64,000 bases of DNA from Palaemon carinicauda (GCF_036898095.1 NC_090750.1:87821267-87885266); one strand, 5' to 3'. Numbered from the stretch's first letter, positions 1-14,906 are shown. Notes: generated by a model not told the origin, from the sequence alone. Numbers and translations: made by a program.

Positions 1-2122
1 TGGTGGCGTTCAGGGGTAGGCGAGAGGATTCGGGACCAGTGTTAGCTACTCATGTGAGCTGTTCATTGACTCGCCTCGACCTCCGGCCGGTGCAAGGGGG
101 AAAGAAGTATAAAATACCACACTTAAAGAAACAGTTGGTGATGAAAGATAATTTGAAGACGATACAGAAAGTGCATTGATGGTTGGCTGATTTTTAATAT
201 TATGAAGTATAAGTGAAGTTTGTGTGGGGCAGAGGACTACGAAGGACACCCCAAAGTAGGAAAAAAAAAAGCCAAAATGACTCATCTCGGCATTTTTAAG
301 ATAAAACATTTATCGTACATCGTCACCAGATTAATAACACCGGAAAATAAAATTAATTGCACTATAAGTAATAACTCTGGAATGTCTAGCAAAGCTGATC
401 ATTTAAAAGAAATGTTGATAAACCTAACTTCGGATGTGGTTACTACTAAGAAAATACAATGAAGGATAATAAAATAGCCTCAATTGTAAAATAAATAAAT
501 AAAAAAATCATCGAAAGTCTCAAGATCGATAACTTTCGTCTGCATCGAATCAGGTCGATTAATTGGGGGCATGAAGCGATACGACGGAGTTTCTCAACGT
601 GGTTGCAATCGAAGGGAGATTAGTCATTGAAAATCAAGGGGAGAAAGACAGAACGAAAAAAAAGAAAATAAAAAGAAGTCACAAGAGCACTTTAGATGGC
701 AGTTCGAGAATCGGGAGGAAAGATTTGTATGTTGTCATTAAAAGAGGGGGTTTTTGAGGACAAATCCAGCACGGTTGCGTACCAGAAGTGCGTTTACATG
801 TGGCCTCCCCTTGTGAATCTGTAAATGCATTGTCTGGTATGTCATCCTGGCTCGGATCATCGCTGCTACTGTTACCACTACTACTGCTACTACTACTATT
901 GTACCACTGTTGCTGCTGTTTTTTTTTTTTCTGCTACCGTGTGTTGCTGCCATTAACAGTACTACTTTTCCTAACTACATTTCTTTCCTTCTTCCTTTTC
1001 CTTCCTTCATTTTCTCTGTTGAAGCTGCCTCGTCGTTTTTTGGATTAGATTTGCTCGATTTGGAACCATATTTCAGATCATTGTCATAAAGTATCTACAC
1101 CAAGAAAGAGTTAGAAAGGCACTTTAGCATTTCGTTCACTAAGAATAGATTCTTTCAATCAAATTCTTTTGCTTCCCTATATCACTTCTCGTCATCTTTT
1201 TTCTACTCATTTCGACATGGAGCACAACCACTCAAATTGTTTGTTCACTAGACATGTCATCTTTAGTGTGTTGTTCTTTTTTGTAGATTAAAAGTGCGTT
1301 TCCACACGCAAGAAGTCTCCTGGCTGTGTCGAATGATACGGCATATATTTAGGAGTAGCATTCACCTTTTCCTATCCGTGCAGTTTCAGTTTTCCATTTT
1401 TTTTTATGAACAGTTTTAGTTAACAGTAAAAGATTGTATGTGAATCTTATAACTTCCGTCATCAGACACTTTCCAGGAGTCCCTTACTGGTAGAAACGCT
1501 GTATTTTGAATGCCTTTATCACTGAGGGACCAGTTTTTTTTTTTTTTTTTTTTGGGGGGGGGGGTATATCAGTTTAATTCTTTTTCTGCATGTTTCATAG
1601 GGAGGGAATATTTTCCCAATTTTATATATTTATATCATCCTTTGGATAAGTTGTTAAAATTATAAATTCGGGGTTAAGTAAAGAAGTCTTTTGACCCCTG
1701 TGATAAAGGCAGAATGACATATGTGTAATGTGTTTGTACTTTGTAATGTTTCATTCATGTGTAGATGTATTGGTCATACATTTGGCATGTCCTTATTTCA
1801 CCCCCACCCCCCCACTTCCGAGGGACCATATTTTATTTATTTATCAAATTTGTCTTGCTTATTCCTCTCATTATTTTGTTCTTCATTACTTTTTTTCATT
1901 ACCTGCTTGATGACTTTTCTTCTTTCGTAGTTTTTATGTTTGAAGAGAGACGATTTACTATAAGTGTCTTGTGTTTAGTTTTCTTCGAGTTTATATTTTT
2001 TAATATTCGTGTCTATAAAGTATTTTCCTTAGTTGCAGTTATGAAGTGAATCATGTGCACAAACACTCTGTTAGATAGGAAATAGCCACACATACACAGC
2101 ACCGTTAATGAGTTGTTCTTAC

Positions 2123-2125
<3 letters not shown>
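1..2125. other. Gene-poor AT-rich stretch with homopolymer and trinucleotide runs
   Basis: I see no convincing exon here. Short open frames exist, but the ones near 740-1050 are created by CTA/CTG-type trinucleotide runs and poly-T, not by coding constraint. A run of about 20 T followed by about 10 G lies near 1,534-1,562. The first 150 bases are more GC-rich than the rest and could be the edge of an exon or UTR of a gene lying to the left. Nothing in the sequence proves this. Confidence 0.5.
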
Positions 2126-3233
<1,108 letters not shown>

Positions 3234-3330
<97 letters not shown>

Positions 3331-3339
3331 TATATATAT

Positions 3340-3408
<69 letters not shown>
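3234..3408. repeat. Long (AT)n microsatellite
   Basis: About 175 bp of almost pure AT dinucleotide. It is interrupted near 3,327-3,345 by two GACTATATATA units. AT repeats are self-complementary, so the tract can extrude a cruciform and is a likely site of length polymorphism and assembly error. Confidence 0.97.
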
Positions 3409-3413
<5 letters not shown>

Positions 3414-3916
3414 TAAATATGAATTATTGGCCCATGATGAAAGTTAGGAAGACAATGTAATATTCTTTTAGAAAACGGGATTTACTATACTGTAGTACCT
3501 GAACTAACATTTAACTTAGTATATGAATGTGAAATCTTGGGTATAATATTAAATGTTATACGGTAATTTCTTTTCCATGAACGTTGTTTATTTACAAGTA
3601 GATGTACAGCTGTGTTCCAGTCAGTGTTTTTTTTTTCTCGTTCCATAAAAGTTTATGTGCGCACTAGTACAGAAAACATTAATTACTACAGTGATGATAA
3701 AAACTAGAATAAAATTTTATTTTTTCAATATAATTTATATGCATGGTTTACTTTGGGGGTCTTCGACTTGACAAGTGATTTATTGTAATTTCTGCGAGAT
3801 TTAAAAACTGACAAGACATTTTCCTTTATTTTTCACCATTTGTATTAACAGCCTTTAATTTAGTTTTAGATTTTCCTTTTGTATTTTGTTAAACATAAAA
3901 GTAGGTGACTTGAATT

Positions 3917-4135
3917 ATGCACGTAAGGAGGCCAATGACATTAGAACCTTCCTACAAAGATCCTCGTAAAGACAAACTTAACTTAACCACGTACAGCCCA
4001 TTTAAAATTCCAGTGTCATTCTCTATTGGAAATTTGCTTGTGAGAAACATATCAGTTTCCCCTGTTCCTCAATTGCACCATCAATTGATTGAGGGATTCT
4101 TTCAGGATTTGTCGAGACCTGTCGATCCAAAGTAG
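3917..4135 (+). other. Open reading frame of unknown nature upstream of a LINE fragment
   Basis: A 72-codon frame starting with ATG and rich in Pro, Ser and Leu ends just before the + strand LINE fragment at 4,189. I recognise no domain. It may be noncoding, or eroded sequence of the same retroelement. Its only support is the open frame and its position. Confidence 0.15.
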
Positions 4136-4188
4136 ATGTTTCAATTCTTTTATTGTGCATTGTTTTAGATTTGGTTTGTTCTGATCTT

Positions 4189-4715
4189 CAGCAGCCGACT
4201 TTCATCATGACTTGTTGGACAAATACTTCGTTGATATTAATCTCTGGGACCGTCGTTCAATCAGCTCTGTGCATGCTGTTTGAGATTTTTCCTAATGCTA
4301 ATTAACCTTTGAATACAGATCTCCCCCATCCACTATGTAATACTAGGTTTACATTTAATTCTAAATCTTGCTTTTCATTATGCGTAGCATTACACAGTAG
4401 TCTAGAAGTTTTATTCTGGGGTTCAACTCCTGATCAAACTCGTTAGTTTCTTTGGTTGCTGCAACCTCACCATCCTTATGAGCTAAGGATGAGGGGGTTT
4501 GGGGGAGCCTATGTCTATCTGCTGAGTCATCAGCAGCCATTGCCTGGCCCTCGTTGGTCCTAGCTTGGGTGAAGAAGGGGCTTGGGTGCTGATCATATGC
4601 ATATATGGTCAGTCTTGGGCATTGTTCTGCTCGATAGGGTAGTGTCACTGTCCCTTGCCTCCTCCATTCATGAGTAGCCTTTAAACCTTTGTAACCAAAT
4701 TGTAGAATGAAACTT
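4189..4715 (+). mobile_element. LINE 3'-region fragment, plus orientation
   Basis: Translation around 4,218-4,300 gives LLDKYF..DINLWDRRSISS. This closely matches the LINE C-terminal frame preserved at 33,211-33,570 (LDRNL..DINLWHRRSISS). The following 400 bp continues as a 3' untranslated-type segment without a long frame on the + strand. The reverse-strand frame at 4,361-4,723 has no independent support and I treat it as a shadow. The fragment is truncated at its 5' side and eroded, with a stop shortly after the matching segment. Confidence 0.6.
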
Positions 4716-4844
4716 CTTCCCAATCAAATAGTTGAATCAGTGGAACTTTAGAAGCTCAAACTGGGTACAAATACTTTTATGTTGAGCAGGTTAATGCAAG
4801 ACTTTTCATAGTCTATATGTTACTAATCTGCTTATCATATTTAT

Positions 4845-5395
4845 TAGACATGCTATGATCCTATTTAGGAAAGCAGAATGCTACAGTCCCAAGGGCTCTA
4901 ACATGGAAACTATCCTAGTATGCTAAAGAAATAGAGAAGTAAGGAATAATCTATAAATAATAAAAGAATAAAAAATGTATTGAAATCAATATTAACGTTA
5001 AATACATTAGATGCTGCACCGGTAAGTCGCTCATAAAATATAAACCTGTTTCACACTTGAAACAAGTTTGAACTTCCGAAGTGCCACCGATTCAACTACA
5101 AGGTAAGGAAGATCATTGCACATAATGGTCACTGCTGGAATAGCACTTCCAGATACTTTATTAGGTGCTATTGAGCCTTATGGTGGATGCACAAATAACT
5201 GAGTGAATGACGGTGCCAGAAATTAATATCCAAGGGATAAGGTTTTGTCCAAGAAATTAAGATGTCAGCAGCTGTAGCCCAATAAGGAGAACAATATTCA
5301 AAACATGGTCAAATGAAGGAATTAAACTATTTCTTGAGGAGAGACTTATCACCAAAAATCTTGAAAGTCTTTCTCAATGTGCATAACATTGATAT
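4845..5395 (-). mobile_element. LINE 3'-end fragment, minus orientation
   Basis: The stretch 5,040-5,340 aligns by eye with the antisense of the LINE C-terminus at 33,220-33,650. Shared strings include GGAAGATCATT and GACGGTGCCAGA, each followed by further shared sequence. The outer part (4,860-4,905) carries the AGAATGCTACAG and GGGCTC block typical of this family's 3' end. It has internal deletions and no open frame, and lies tail to tail with the + strand fragment just to its left. Confidence 0.65.
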
Positions 5396-6027
5396 TCATC
5401 TCAACTAAGTTATCATTATCATTTTATTTAATAGTTTAGACTTTTGCTTCCCATTTTACTCAATGGGCTACTTTCCCAGTTGGGCCTTTGAATTGTGGCA
5501 CTCACATACTCCAATATAGGTTACAGCTTGGCTATTTATAATAATAATGATAATTAGTTATCATTTTTAAACTATTGTATTTTTCGTTACAGAATAGGAA
5601 CAACTTTGGAATATGAAATAAAATGGAAAAGTTTGTTTATGTTATCGTTTTCTTACGAAAACCATTATTTCACAGAGGAATGACATTAACTAGCTTAAAT
5701 TACACTACAGTATTTCCAAAGATTTTTTTTCCGATGGGTAAATTTACTGTATTGCAATTTATTTGGCTTGAAGAAACTCTGATTCAAATCAACACATACA
5801 CATACACATTGTTTTGCCGTGATTTTCAGGCTTTTGAAAAATCATTCCAAATATGAGATATGAACAATTGTTTGGGGACTAACTATGCCATTCATTAACT
5901 ACCTTTAAACCAGTCAATCTCCTCTATATGTTTTGCGAGTCTCCACTTTCTTCTTAAGCTTTTATTCTCACTCTATAAATTACCATTTAAAACACACAAC
6001 ATGTATCTCTATTGCCATGTACATATT

Positions 6028-6245
6028 ATTCTTACTTGGTAAGCTACAACCCTAGTTGGAAAAGCAGAATGCTACAAGCCCGAGGGCTCCAACAGGGAAA
6101 ATAGCCCTAAAAGAAAATGAACCGTAACCAAAGAGAAGTATCCAATGTAGTACTGTCTAGCCAGTCAAAGGACTCAATAACTCTCTAGCGGTAGTATCTC
6201 AATAGGTGGCTGGTGCTCTTGCCAACCTTCTACCTATGCCAGTGT
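6028..6245 (-). mobile_element. LINE 3'-tail fragment
   Basis: Contains the family signature CTACAACCCTAGTTGG, then AAAAGCAGAATGCTACAAGC and GGGCTCCAACAGGGAAAATA. The same block appears near 9,950, 19,690 and 33,000. This copy lacks the TTA-repeat tail and the ORF end. It is an untranslated piece, 5'-truncated as is usual for LINEs. Confidence 0.7.
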
Positions 6246-8817
6246 TTTCCATTTACTCTCATACTTTTCACAGAACTGTCATAGAAATCACTGGATCCAT
6301 ACATCATCTTGGCAAATCCATACTGCTGCTCCCCTGTTAATCGTAGTGTCATCTTCTTAATTTCTCTAAAGACCTTCCATACAACTTCATGAATATACTA
6401 AGTAATGTTATTGTACAGTATATCCATATACTGTAGTTCTTAGAGTTATCTCTAACCCCTTTACTATTATTCTAAGGCAAAAATTGCCCATTCCTATGCA
6501 AACGTCTGTTTCATTTAAATGATCGGACCGCAGCATTTTACTAGTTATCACAAATTCCTTACATGTATGTGCACAATTTCATATACCCTTCTAATATAAA
6601 TCATGATAGAACATTTGTATTAAATTATACCATAAAACCTTTTGATAAACTGTATAATACAAATAAGCAGTGCCCATAAAATAATAAGAAATATTTAGAA
6701 AATCAACTTTTAAAGAAAATTTTCTTATAATATGACTTTTCAAAGTTTAAGACGATTAAGACTAGGTGACATGGGTTCAAGTTTAAACTAATTGATGGAT
6801 TATTTGGCTTGAACAATGTATTATGCGCCTGACAGTCAGCCAGCTGTAGTGGGTCACTTGTAGGATGGGGTCTCTCTTGGAACCACTAGCTCTGTAGTGG
6901 TGATGGAAAGTGACATAATACATAGCGGGAATCATCTTATTATTAGCTTATGTTGGCATAACACTAGTTATTGGCAGTAGTGGATAAAACAATAAATTAA
7001 ACTTGGTTAATTCATTCCATTTTATTTGTCCTAAATTAGAGGCCTTAGATATATAGACATTCAGAATTCTAAAATGTTGGGTGACCTTAGACATACTGTA
7101 TAGACATTCAGAATTGGAAACCTATTAAATGATATTTCTTGATAGTATTATAGTAATTTATTCTATTTTAGTTGATAAGATGTCATGAGATTCAAGCTAT
7201 TCGTTGGATATTTAAAAGATAGTAACAATCATTTCAACTAAAATTACATTAATAAATCTGTTTTGAAATAATTGAATATTAAAGATAAAGATCTTTTACT
7301 TATGCATTAAAGGGATTGTTGTAAATAATGGCCTAGACCCTACAATGTCAGGCATACAGGAATGCATTTGTAAATCAAGAATATATGAAACAATTAAACT
7401 AAAATGTATTAATTTATATCTTTAAATGTGATAACATAAATATACTTTTGAAAACTTTGAAATTAATGAAGCATTTGTCATGTTCAAACCAAATCTTCAG
7501 GTACATAGCACCAATAGCTAACAGGATGAGAAACGGGCAAAATGAGAAATATTGCCAAATTATGAATTTTTCATTGCTTCAATTTTTCTTGATTTCTATA
7601 ATTCATTTCCTAGTAACGTATTTGTAACTTCCTTTGAAGTTAGGGTATCATATTTTTTCCTGTCAGAACTTACTTGAAATTGTAGTAAGTTGTCTGTTGT
7701 GCAAGTAATCCACAGTATTAAAATTACAGGACTCATTTCTATTTTGGCATACTCCTTTAATTTAAAAAGACAATAAGTTGTTTCAAGCTGATGGGTCTAA
7801 TTAATATATGCTGGATTGTTGACTCACACCAGTATGTTCACTAATTGAATATATCAAGATAAAATTAACTTTAAATCATTAATTATATAAACCTTGAGTA
7901 TGGTGAATTTCATGAACAAAACTAAAGGAAATTAAATGAGACTATTACTTTTGCCAAGAGTTTCCTCTACTATATTTTTTTTTATGTATAAAGACAAGGT
8001 ACTTAGTATTCTTCAGAGTTATGATCTTCAAAGTATTCAATGCTTGTAGCACTTTGTGCTACAGAAAAATAAAATTTTTTTTTGCTATGTACAGTATTTG
8101 CCAAAATTTTCCTTTAGATCCACTCTTATGTCTAGAAACATGTGAACTGAAGGTACAGTATTGGGATATATAAATGAGTAAACTTTTAGTGGAATCACTA
8201 TATATAAAGACCAATTTGAAGTCTTCGAACTATGGCAAATGACAGGCAAGGAAGAGGATAGAGATATGTATGAGAAAAAGGAAAGAGAAAGGCTAAAAGG
8301 CAGATGATGAGCAGAGATATTGGGAAGGATGGAATAACAATCTCAACAGAGCAGAAGTTAAAGGGGTGGAAGAGATATAAACAGGACTTACTATGCGAGT
8401 ATGCAAAAGATGAAAATGGAAAAAAATTAAAGGTGAAAATTAAGAAACATTTGCATGATGGAAATACTGTAGTATTGTGAATATATTTTTATAAGCTTAA
8501 TAAATATAAACTGGATAAACATAAAGCGTAGAAAGGTAAAAAGGGCTTTAAGCAAAAAAATTGGGAAAGAACCCAGAACCATCTGGAAAAACAACAGACT
8601 TACTAGAAGTACAGTAGCAAGAGAACTTGCCATCCATCACCTTAATAGACATGAAAATCTGATGACAGAGCCAGAAGAGCTGGAAAAATCTTATACTAAT
8701 GGTATACAAAGGCAAATGAAACTGAGAAAAATCTAGAAATTCAGAGAAATAAGACGACTTGAGCATGCTAGGAAAGTATTGGAAAAAGGTGTTGGAAATT
8801 TTGAGAAAAATAGAATT

Positions 8818-8819
<2 letters not shown>
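6246..8819. other. AT-rich noncoding; possible LINE traces near 8.2-8.7 kb
   Basis: No exon recognised. On the + strand at roughly 8,225-8,410 a broken reading contains KLKGWKRYKQDLL, which resembles the linker ahead of the RT domain in RTE-like LINEs. The resemblance is short and interrupted by stops, so I do not annotate a separate element. The rest shows no structure beyond A/T runs. Confidence 0.25.

Positions 8820-8820
<1 letters not shown>

Positions 8821-8895
<75 letters not shown>
8821..8895. repeat. (CT)n microsatellite
   Basis: About 37 uninterrupted CT units. It is responsible for the Ser-Leu and Glu-Arg dipeptide frames that run through this position on the two strands. Confidence 0.97.
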
Positions 8896-8898
<3 letters not shown>

Positions 8899-9921
8899 GT
8901 ACATGTTCACATTGTAGATACCTGCCTTAGCTTGGAAGGTCACCATATGGTGCGCTTGAAGAGGGGAATGGTTCATTGCGAGTGGTTGTAGCACCGTCTG
9001 GTATATGAGCATGGGAGGACTCTCGCTCATATTACAAGTTGAAAATGGGGTGAACCTTAATACAGAAAAGAGGCCCTGAATTTTATTTCAATGTTGGTGT
9101 CAAACTAAAGTTAGAATAATTTTGGATACAATTTTGGAAATATGCTAATCTATATAGAAAGAGAGAGAGAATGAAAAACACATGGGGGAGGAGGTTGAGC
9201 AGGGTTGAGGAAAGAAGGCAAGCTGGTTATTTGTAGAGATTTGTAGTCGAAAAATCCCTTTAAAACCAGGTGCCTTCCTGTAACTGCAGTTTTTACCTGC
9301 GTCGAGTATAGAAAGACTCGACAAGTTAGTGATGTTACTTTACCATAACACTAAACCTATAGTGAAGGCACTGACAGGGGTATCAGATTTTGAAATATAT
9401 GCAGGTGTCTAACAAAAATTGTCCTGATCCCTCTGTTGTTTATCATAATAATAAAGAAAGATGTGAAGGATTACACACTTTATGCAGATTATTAAAGTGT
9501 TTTGCTGCACAATTTGGGGGAAATGTTTTAAACATTGGATGTGTGGTATGGAAGCAAAGGAAGAAGTCAAATCAGGGTAATGGCCAAGTAGTTATACAAA
9601 AGCTCTGTACTATAAACCAAATGTAACAAATGGTATCAGAAATGGTGCTTAGGATTACAATATCTATTTCTATGGAATAAGATTTTTGATGCCAGATACT
9701 GTATGTATAACAAGGGCAAATAGGTAAGATAAGGAGTCTAAAATTTAATAATAGATGGGCAGAATTGAAAGAGGGAGTATTTGTTACCCTGGAGACACTG
9801 GACTCTGAAGCAAGTGTTAAGAGAGCAGTAAAGAAAGAGATTATGCAACTACTGAAAATATTTCCCATTAGTAGAGAATGCAATTTCCTATGGTTAAAAA
9901 AAGCCTGTAAGTTATTTATCT

Positions 9922-10385
9922 ATTATTATTATTATTATTACTTACTAAGCTACAACCCTAGTTGGAAAAGCAGTATGCTATAAGCCCAGGGGCTCCAACA
10001 GGGAAAATAGCTCAGTGCGGAAAGGAAAAAAGGGAAAATAAAATATTCTAAGAAGAGTAACAACAATAAATATCTCCTATATAAACTATAAAAACTTTAA
10101 CAAAACAAGAGGAAGAGAAATAAGATAGGAGAGTGTGCTCGAGTGTACCCTCAAGCAAGAGAACTCTAACCCAAGACAGTGAAAGGCCATGGTACAGAGG
10201 CTATGGCACTACCCAAGACTAGAGAACAGTGGTTTGATTTTGGAGTGTCCTTCTCCTAGAAGAGCTGCTTACCATAGCTAAAGAGTCTCTTCTACCCTTA
10301 CCAAGAGGAAAGTGGCACTGAACAATTACAGTGCAGTAACCCCTTGGGTGATGAAGAAAAACATTTTCCCAGACAAGGGCAATGA
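9922..10385 (-). mobile_element. LINE 3'-end copy with (TTA)n tail
   Basis: Begins with a TATTATTATTATTATTATTA tract, then CTAAGCTACAACCCTAGTTG, GGGGCTCCAACAGGG and about 400 bp of family sequence ending near AACCCCTTGGGTGATGAAGA. Read on the minus strand this is a LINE 3' UTR followed by a trinucleotide tail. It is one of the longer UTR copies in the window, but it does not reach the ORF. Confidence 0.8.
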
Positions 10386-12825
10386 AAGAGATTTTTATAA
10401 ATTATGACTTTGACCTTACAATGTCGAGATTCATTAGGTAAATTACAACGGAAAGATTTGAATTACAAATGAGGAATTTGTGGTTCGATCTGGTGTCCAT
10501 AAAGCTGGACAAGAGGATTGGCACCCAAAGACCTAACGCAACAGTAGTTCACGAAAGCAGAGTGCTAGCCAGAAGACAGCACATCTAACTCCTGAATTGG
10601 TAAAGCTCGCCTAAAAATGGTTCCGATGATGGTTCATAATAAAGCTGTGGAGGCCTTGACCTTTTGTCTAAAAGCACCCATCCAGAGAAGAGCTCTAGAC
10701 AATCTACTGAACTGAAGTGGGATGCATAATAAAATAGGCAATACAGGTATGGAATTGTCATGCTATTAATAACTCAAAATAGATAGAAGAAAAAAATACT
10801 TTAAGGGCAATTTTTAAACTGGTATGTTACAGAATGTTTGATTCACAAAGTCATGATCTCCATTGCAAAGCAGGAAATAACTATTTCAGATTTGATAGTT
10901 TTTATTTTAAAAAATAAAATTTCTTATCTTGCCTGTGTTTTAAAGGTACTGTAACCGGATAAAAAGTGACATTGAATCTTTATTTTGTAGCTGATCCTTA
11001 TGATGGTGTGCTTCCATCAAACTTTTTAAAGGTTCCCTGTAGTTACACTTTTTTTTATGACCCCATAACCAAATAGGCTTTGAATTACAGAACTTATAAT
11101 GGGGTTTTATGAATTGCCTTTCCTTGCTGTCTTCAGGGTATACCCCCAACTTTTGCCTATTTTTCAGACACTAAATAAGAGCTGAGATTTGCCTGTCGTG
11201 CAAAGACAGCTGCCTTTACATGACAATGCTTGTAAATTCATATCTGTAGCTATTTAGATAAGTAAATTTGAGAAAAATCCCCCATATTAATTTTTTTTTT
11301 AATTTGATTTATAGAGCAGAGAAGGAGACAATACAAATTTCATCCATACAAAAAATAACAATATGAGAACGTCAAGTAACTCTAGCAAACATGCCACAGG
11401 GAAGAAATTATAAATAAAAATAAAAAAATAGTCTCAAAATTCCATATCATAACCAGTGGGGCATCTTTAGTTGATCCAGAAGTTTCATGAAAGGGTGCAA
11501 GATATTTATTTTTTTTTGCCCCAAGTTTGAATTAAATACAAGTAGCACATGATTTCAAGGGAGTTTCATTGAAGTAAGGATTGTAGTAAAGGAAGTCACT
11601 GGAATTTTGCATTGCAATTGTAGAAACTTATGTTCTTCGGACCAGATGACACTTTTAAACACGCACCACAGTAAGTTGTTTCCCCAACACAGTCTGTAAC
11701 TGCAAAATCAATTACCTAATATATATGTTATATATTCATTTTTAAGTACTAGTATACGTTACCTGTCAAAAATGATGGCTAAATATTTAAATAGATATGC
11801 ACTCACTCCCCCCTCACCAGGGTATGACTACTCCCTATCCTGCTGTTCCGCATTAAATCGATGTTAGGTACCATTGTTCTCCAGCGTTCTTTTCTGTCTA
11901 CATCTATTGAGGCTAGAAGAGACTCCCCCAAGGGGAATGGTGTTCTGTGAGAAAGATTCTTCATTGTAGGCTACTTTATACTCTTAGTATAGTTCCTAGC
12001 TTTCATCAGTCAAAAATGGAATATAGGTCTTATGGCAGCCATGTGGGATATTATGTGTGTGGCTACTTTCTACACATTGTCATGGAAACTCCCATAGCTG
12101 TCTGACAAATGCTTTCACCTTTGGTGTCAAACTCTGTAGTGAACTTTTCCCAGCTTGCATTGCGATAGGTAAACCTATTGATTATATTGCTTTCAAGTGG
12201 TCTAACAATTGGGTTAGCAAGGTTGGAGAGAAGTCGATGTAGTGTGATGTTGGGATGAGAGTTTCAACCTGTTTAGAGAAGTTTCCAGTGTTTAGTTGAT
12301 ACAAATAAAAGGGCTGGATTGTAACCTTAGCACCAGTGAACATTCTGAGAGGAGGCTGAAGTCTTTGGTTTTTAATACCCCCACCACTCAACGGCGTTGC
12401 CATCAATGTTAGTCTCACTCTATCCCCAATTAGTGGTGTGACTGCTGAAGACTTGATTGGCGATATAGTGATTCACAGGCAAACCAAATGGAATAGGCGG
12501 TGGTTTATAAACATATGATGGTGATCTTGTTTCATTTTGATTTGCAGGATCTCAATTTCCTCATGAGAGATATCCATCACTGGATGATAATGACTTTTCT
12601 CTTGCATAAATAGCACTCTAATGAACTCTACTAGGATGGTGAATAATCAGGTGCATTCCTGGGATGAACGGGTGAAGCAGAGTCCTCGTGCATTTCTAAA
12701 GGCATATAATATCTGCTTCAGGCTTGCGAGTAATTGTACTTTGGTGGGTGTCAAGTTTTTCTACATTCAAGATGACTGTCTTAAGAGGAGACATTTCTTG
12801 GACTGAAGAGGTTTATCATCCATAA
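10386..12825. other. No gene seen
   Basis: AT-rich DNA. Short frames at 10,940-11,149 (-), 12,057-12,242 (+) and 12,182-12,418 (-) show no recognisable domain or splice context that would make them exons. Confidence 0.4.
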
Positions 12826-13560
12826 CTAGTCCACTGCAGGACAAAGACCTTGGACATGTACTTCCACTTGCGTCTGTTTATGGTCTTTCTGTACCAGTCC
12901 ACACCCGCAAACTTTCATAGTTCGTCAATCTTCTCTTCCTTCCCCTAATTCTTTTGTAGTTTCTCGTGCCCAGTCTGTTATTTTTAATGTCCATCTATTA
13001 TGTCATTTTCATTAGATGTCCTGTCCATGTCTATTTCTTTTTTTCACGTTATAATATCTTCTTTCAGTTTTCTCTCATAGCTATGATGTTCTTTTTCTGT
13101 CTTAGTGATATTCCCATCATTATTCTTTCCATCCTCTTCCAGTATTCCCATCATTATTCTTTCCATACCTCTTCCAGTATTCCCATCATTATTCTTTCCA
13201 TACCTCTTCCAGTTGTAATTAGCTCATGTTGTAAGGCTTTAGTAAGGCTCCAAGTTTCCGATACACAAGTTAATACTGGTTAGACCATCTTATTAAATAC
13301 TTTTCTTTTTGAGAAAATGGCATTTTACTTTAAATAACCTCATTTTGTTTACCAAAAGCTCTCCATCCCCTACTTATCCTTGTTTTAATATGGGTCTCAT
13401 GTTCTGGGGAAACACTTATTGTCCGTCCTAAGTACGTATATTCATTAACAATCTCTAGAGGTTAGTTGCATAACAATTATTTGTTCTCTCTGCATTTTCA
13501 CTGAATATCATCTTAGTTTTCCTTTTGTGATATGCTGACATCTGTTAATTTATGTTTACA
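12826..13560 (-). mobile_element. Decayed RTE-like LINE 3' region
   Basis: Starts with TAGTCCACTGCAGGACAAAG, a motif family seen at the 3' ends of RTE-type LINEs in many arthropods. It continues with antisense-coding-like sequence around TCATTAGATGTCCTGTCCAT that resembles the C-terminal GHVMR..D region of such elements. No open frame survives. Assignment rests on motif memory and context, not on an alignment. Confidence 0.4.
13109..13212. repeat. Three tandem copies of a ~35-bp unit
   Basis: The unit TATTCCCATCATTATTCTTT plus CCATACCTCTTCCAG occurs three times in a row, the first copy lacking one base. It lies inside the RTE-like remnant and looks like local slippage or unequal exchange. 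Confidence 0.9.
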
Positions 13561-14906
13561 GGCCAATGTTTGGTATAAGGATTAACATTTTATTAAATGA
13601 CTTTAGTATGGAAATGTCTGGAATTTAATTTTTGATGATTTTCTGTTCTATTGAACATGTAAACTACATAAGGTGATGTAATGTTTTCCATCTGTGTCCA
13701 GGGTAGTGTTGTGCCATACCTCTTTACTAAGGATGACTTCACTATAAACGATCAGGATAAATTTCAAGCCGGGTCACTAGGACCCACTGCTTTTGCAATT
13801 GTTTCTGCCATACTGTTAATAGCAGTTCCCTGTTAGCTTTGATTGTTACTAATGCTGTATTAGTATTTTCACATTTTACTGATGCATAATTTAAAAAGGT
13901 ATTCTAAATGTTTCAAAAGTAAATCTACACCTTTATTTTAATATTTATTTATGTACCTTATGTACCATCATGGGTTAGTATGAAGCATCTCAAGTATAAC
14001 AGCAGCATTTTTTTTTATTACATTTTTATATTTAAAAAATATACACCATTGTTACAACCTACAATTGAAGTGCTATATATTTTAATATTTATGTATGCAA
14101 TTATAAATTGGTTATTGTGAAATGCCTAAAGTATGAGAGCAAAATTTTTAGTACTTTCAACATTTTATGATCATATTAGTTCAAGATACAGTATTTGAAT
14201 AGTATATTAGGTATAATATTGCCATTGGTAGGAAGATTAAAATATCTACAGATACTGATGTTATAAGTAGTATATATATTTTGTTTTATTTTATGATTGC
14301 CTCTTTTTAAATGTTTTCATGAATTATTGCTTATAAAGGGTTTACTGTACTACTGTATACCCAATATGAGTTTTCCTATATTTAATGGTGTACAGTACTG
14401 AATTTTTACCTTATATATGTCACCTAATGTACCTATTTTAATAGTTTATTTTATGATTGCTTCTTTTTAATGATTTCTTGAATTATTGCTTATAAAAGGT
14501 ATACCGTTCTATACTCGATACAAATTTTCCTATATTTAATGTTGTACTGTATGTTTTACCTTCCACTCGTATGTCACCTAATGTAGCTAACTACTATTCA
14601 AGAAATATTTATCCTACATTTGATATGAAAATGTAACACACACAAGTAAAAAGTTTAACTCGATTGATACATTTATGATTTCCTAATACATTATTTTCAG
14701 TCTTAGGACCTCTGTCTCCTAACGTAGGTATATATTTGAAGGCCTGTGTTTTCTCATTCATTTCTCATATCATGTTATGATTACTGTACTGTATGGTACT
14801 GATATTTAATGCCTACGCTGCACTTCTTTCTTACCTAAGCTTAGGTAGCACCAACTACCTTATGAAAAGGGTCACAGGATGTGAAAGCGCATTGTATGTG
14901 AATTAG
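13561..14906. other. No gene seen
   Basis: AT-rich. Two similar stretches at about 14,280-14,420 and 14,440-14,580 share ATTTTATGATTGC, GAATTATTGCTTATAAA and TTTTCCTATATTTAAT in the same order. They are a degenerate tandem duplication of about 150 bp. Confidence 0.45.

Noticed and set aside
4361..4723. 120-codon minus frame as a host gene
   Set aside because: It is antisense to a LINE 3' region shared with other copies, has no domain and no splice context.
8548..9030. 160-codon minus frame across a CT microsatellite
   Set aside because: Glu-Arg dipeptide run from the repeat; the remaining residues show no family and there is no splice or start support.
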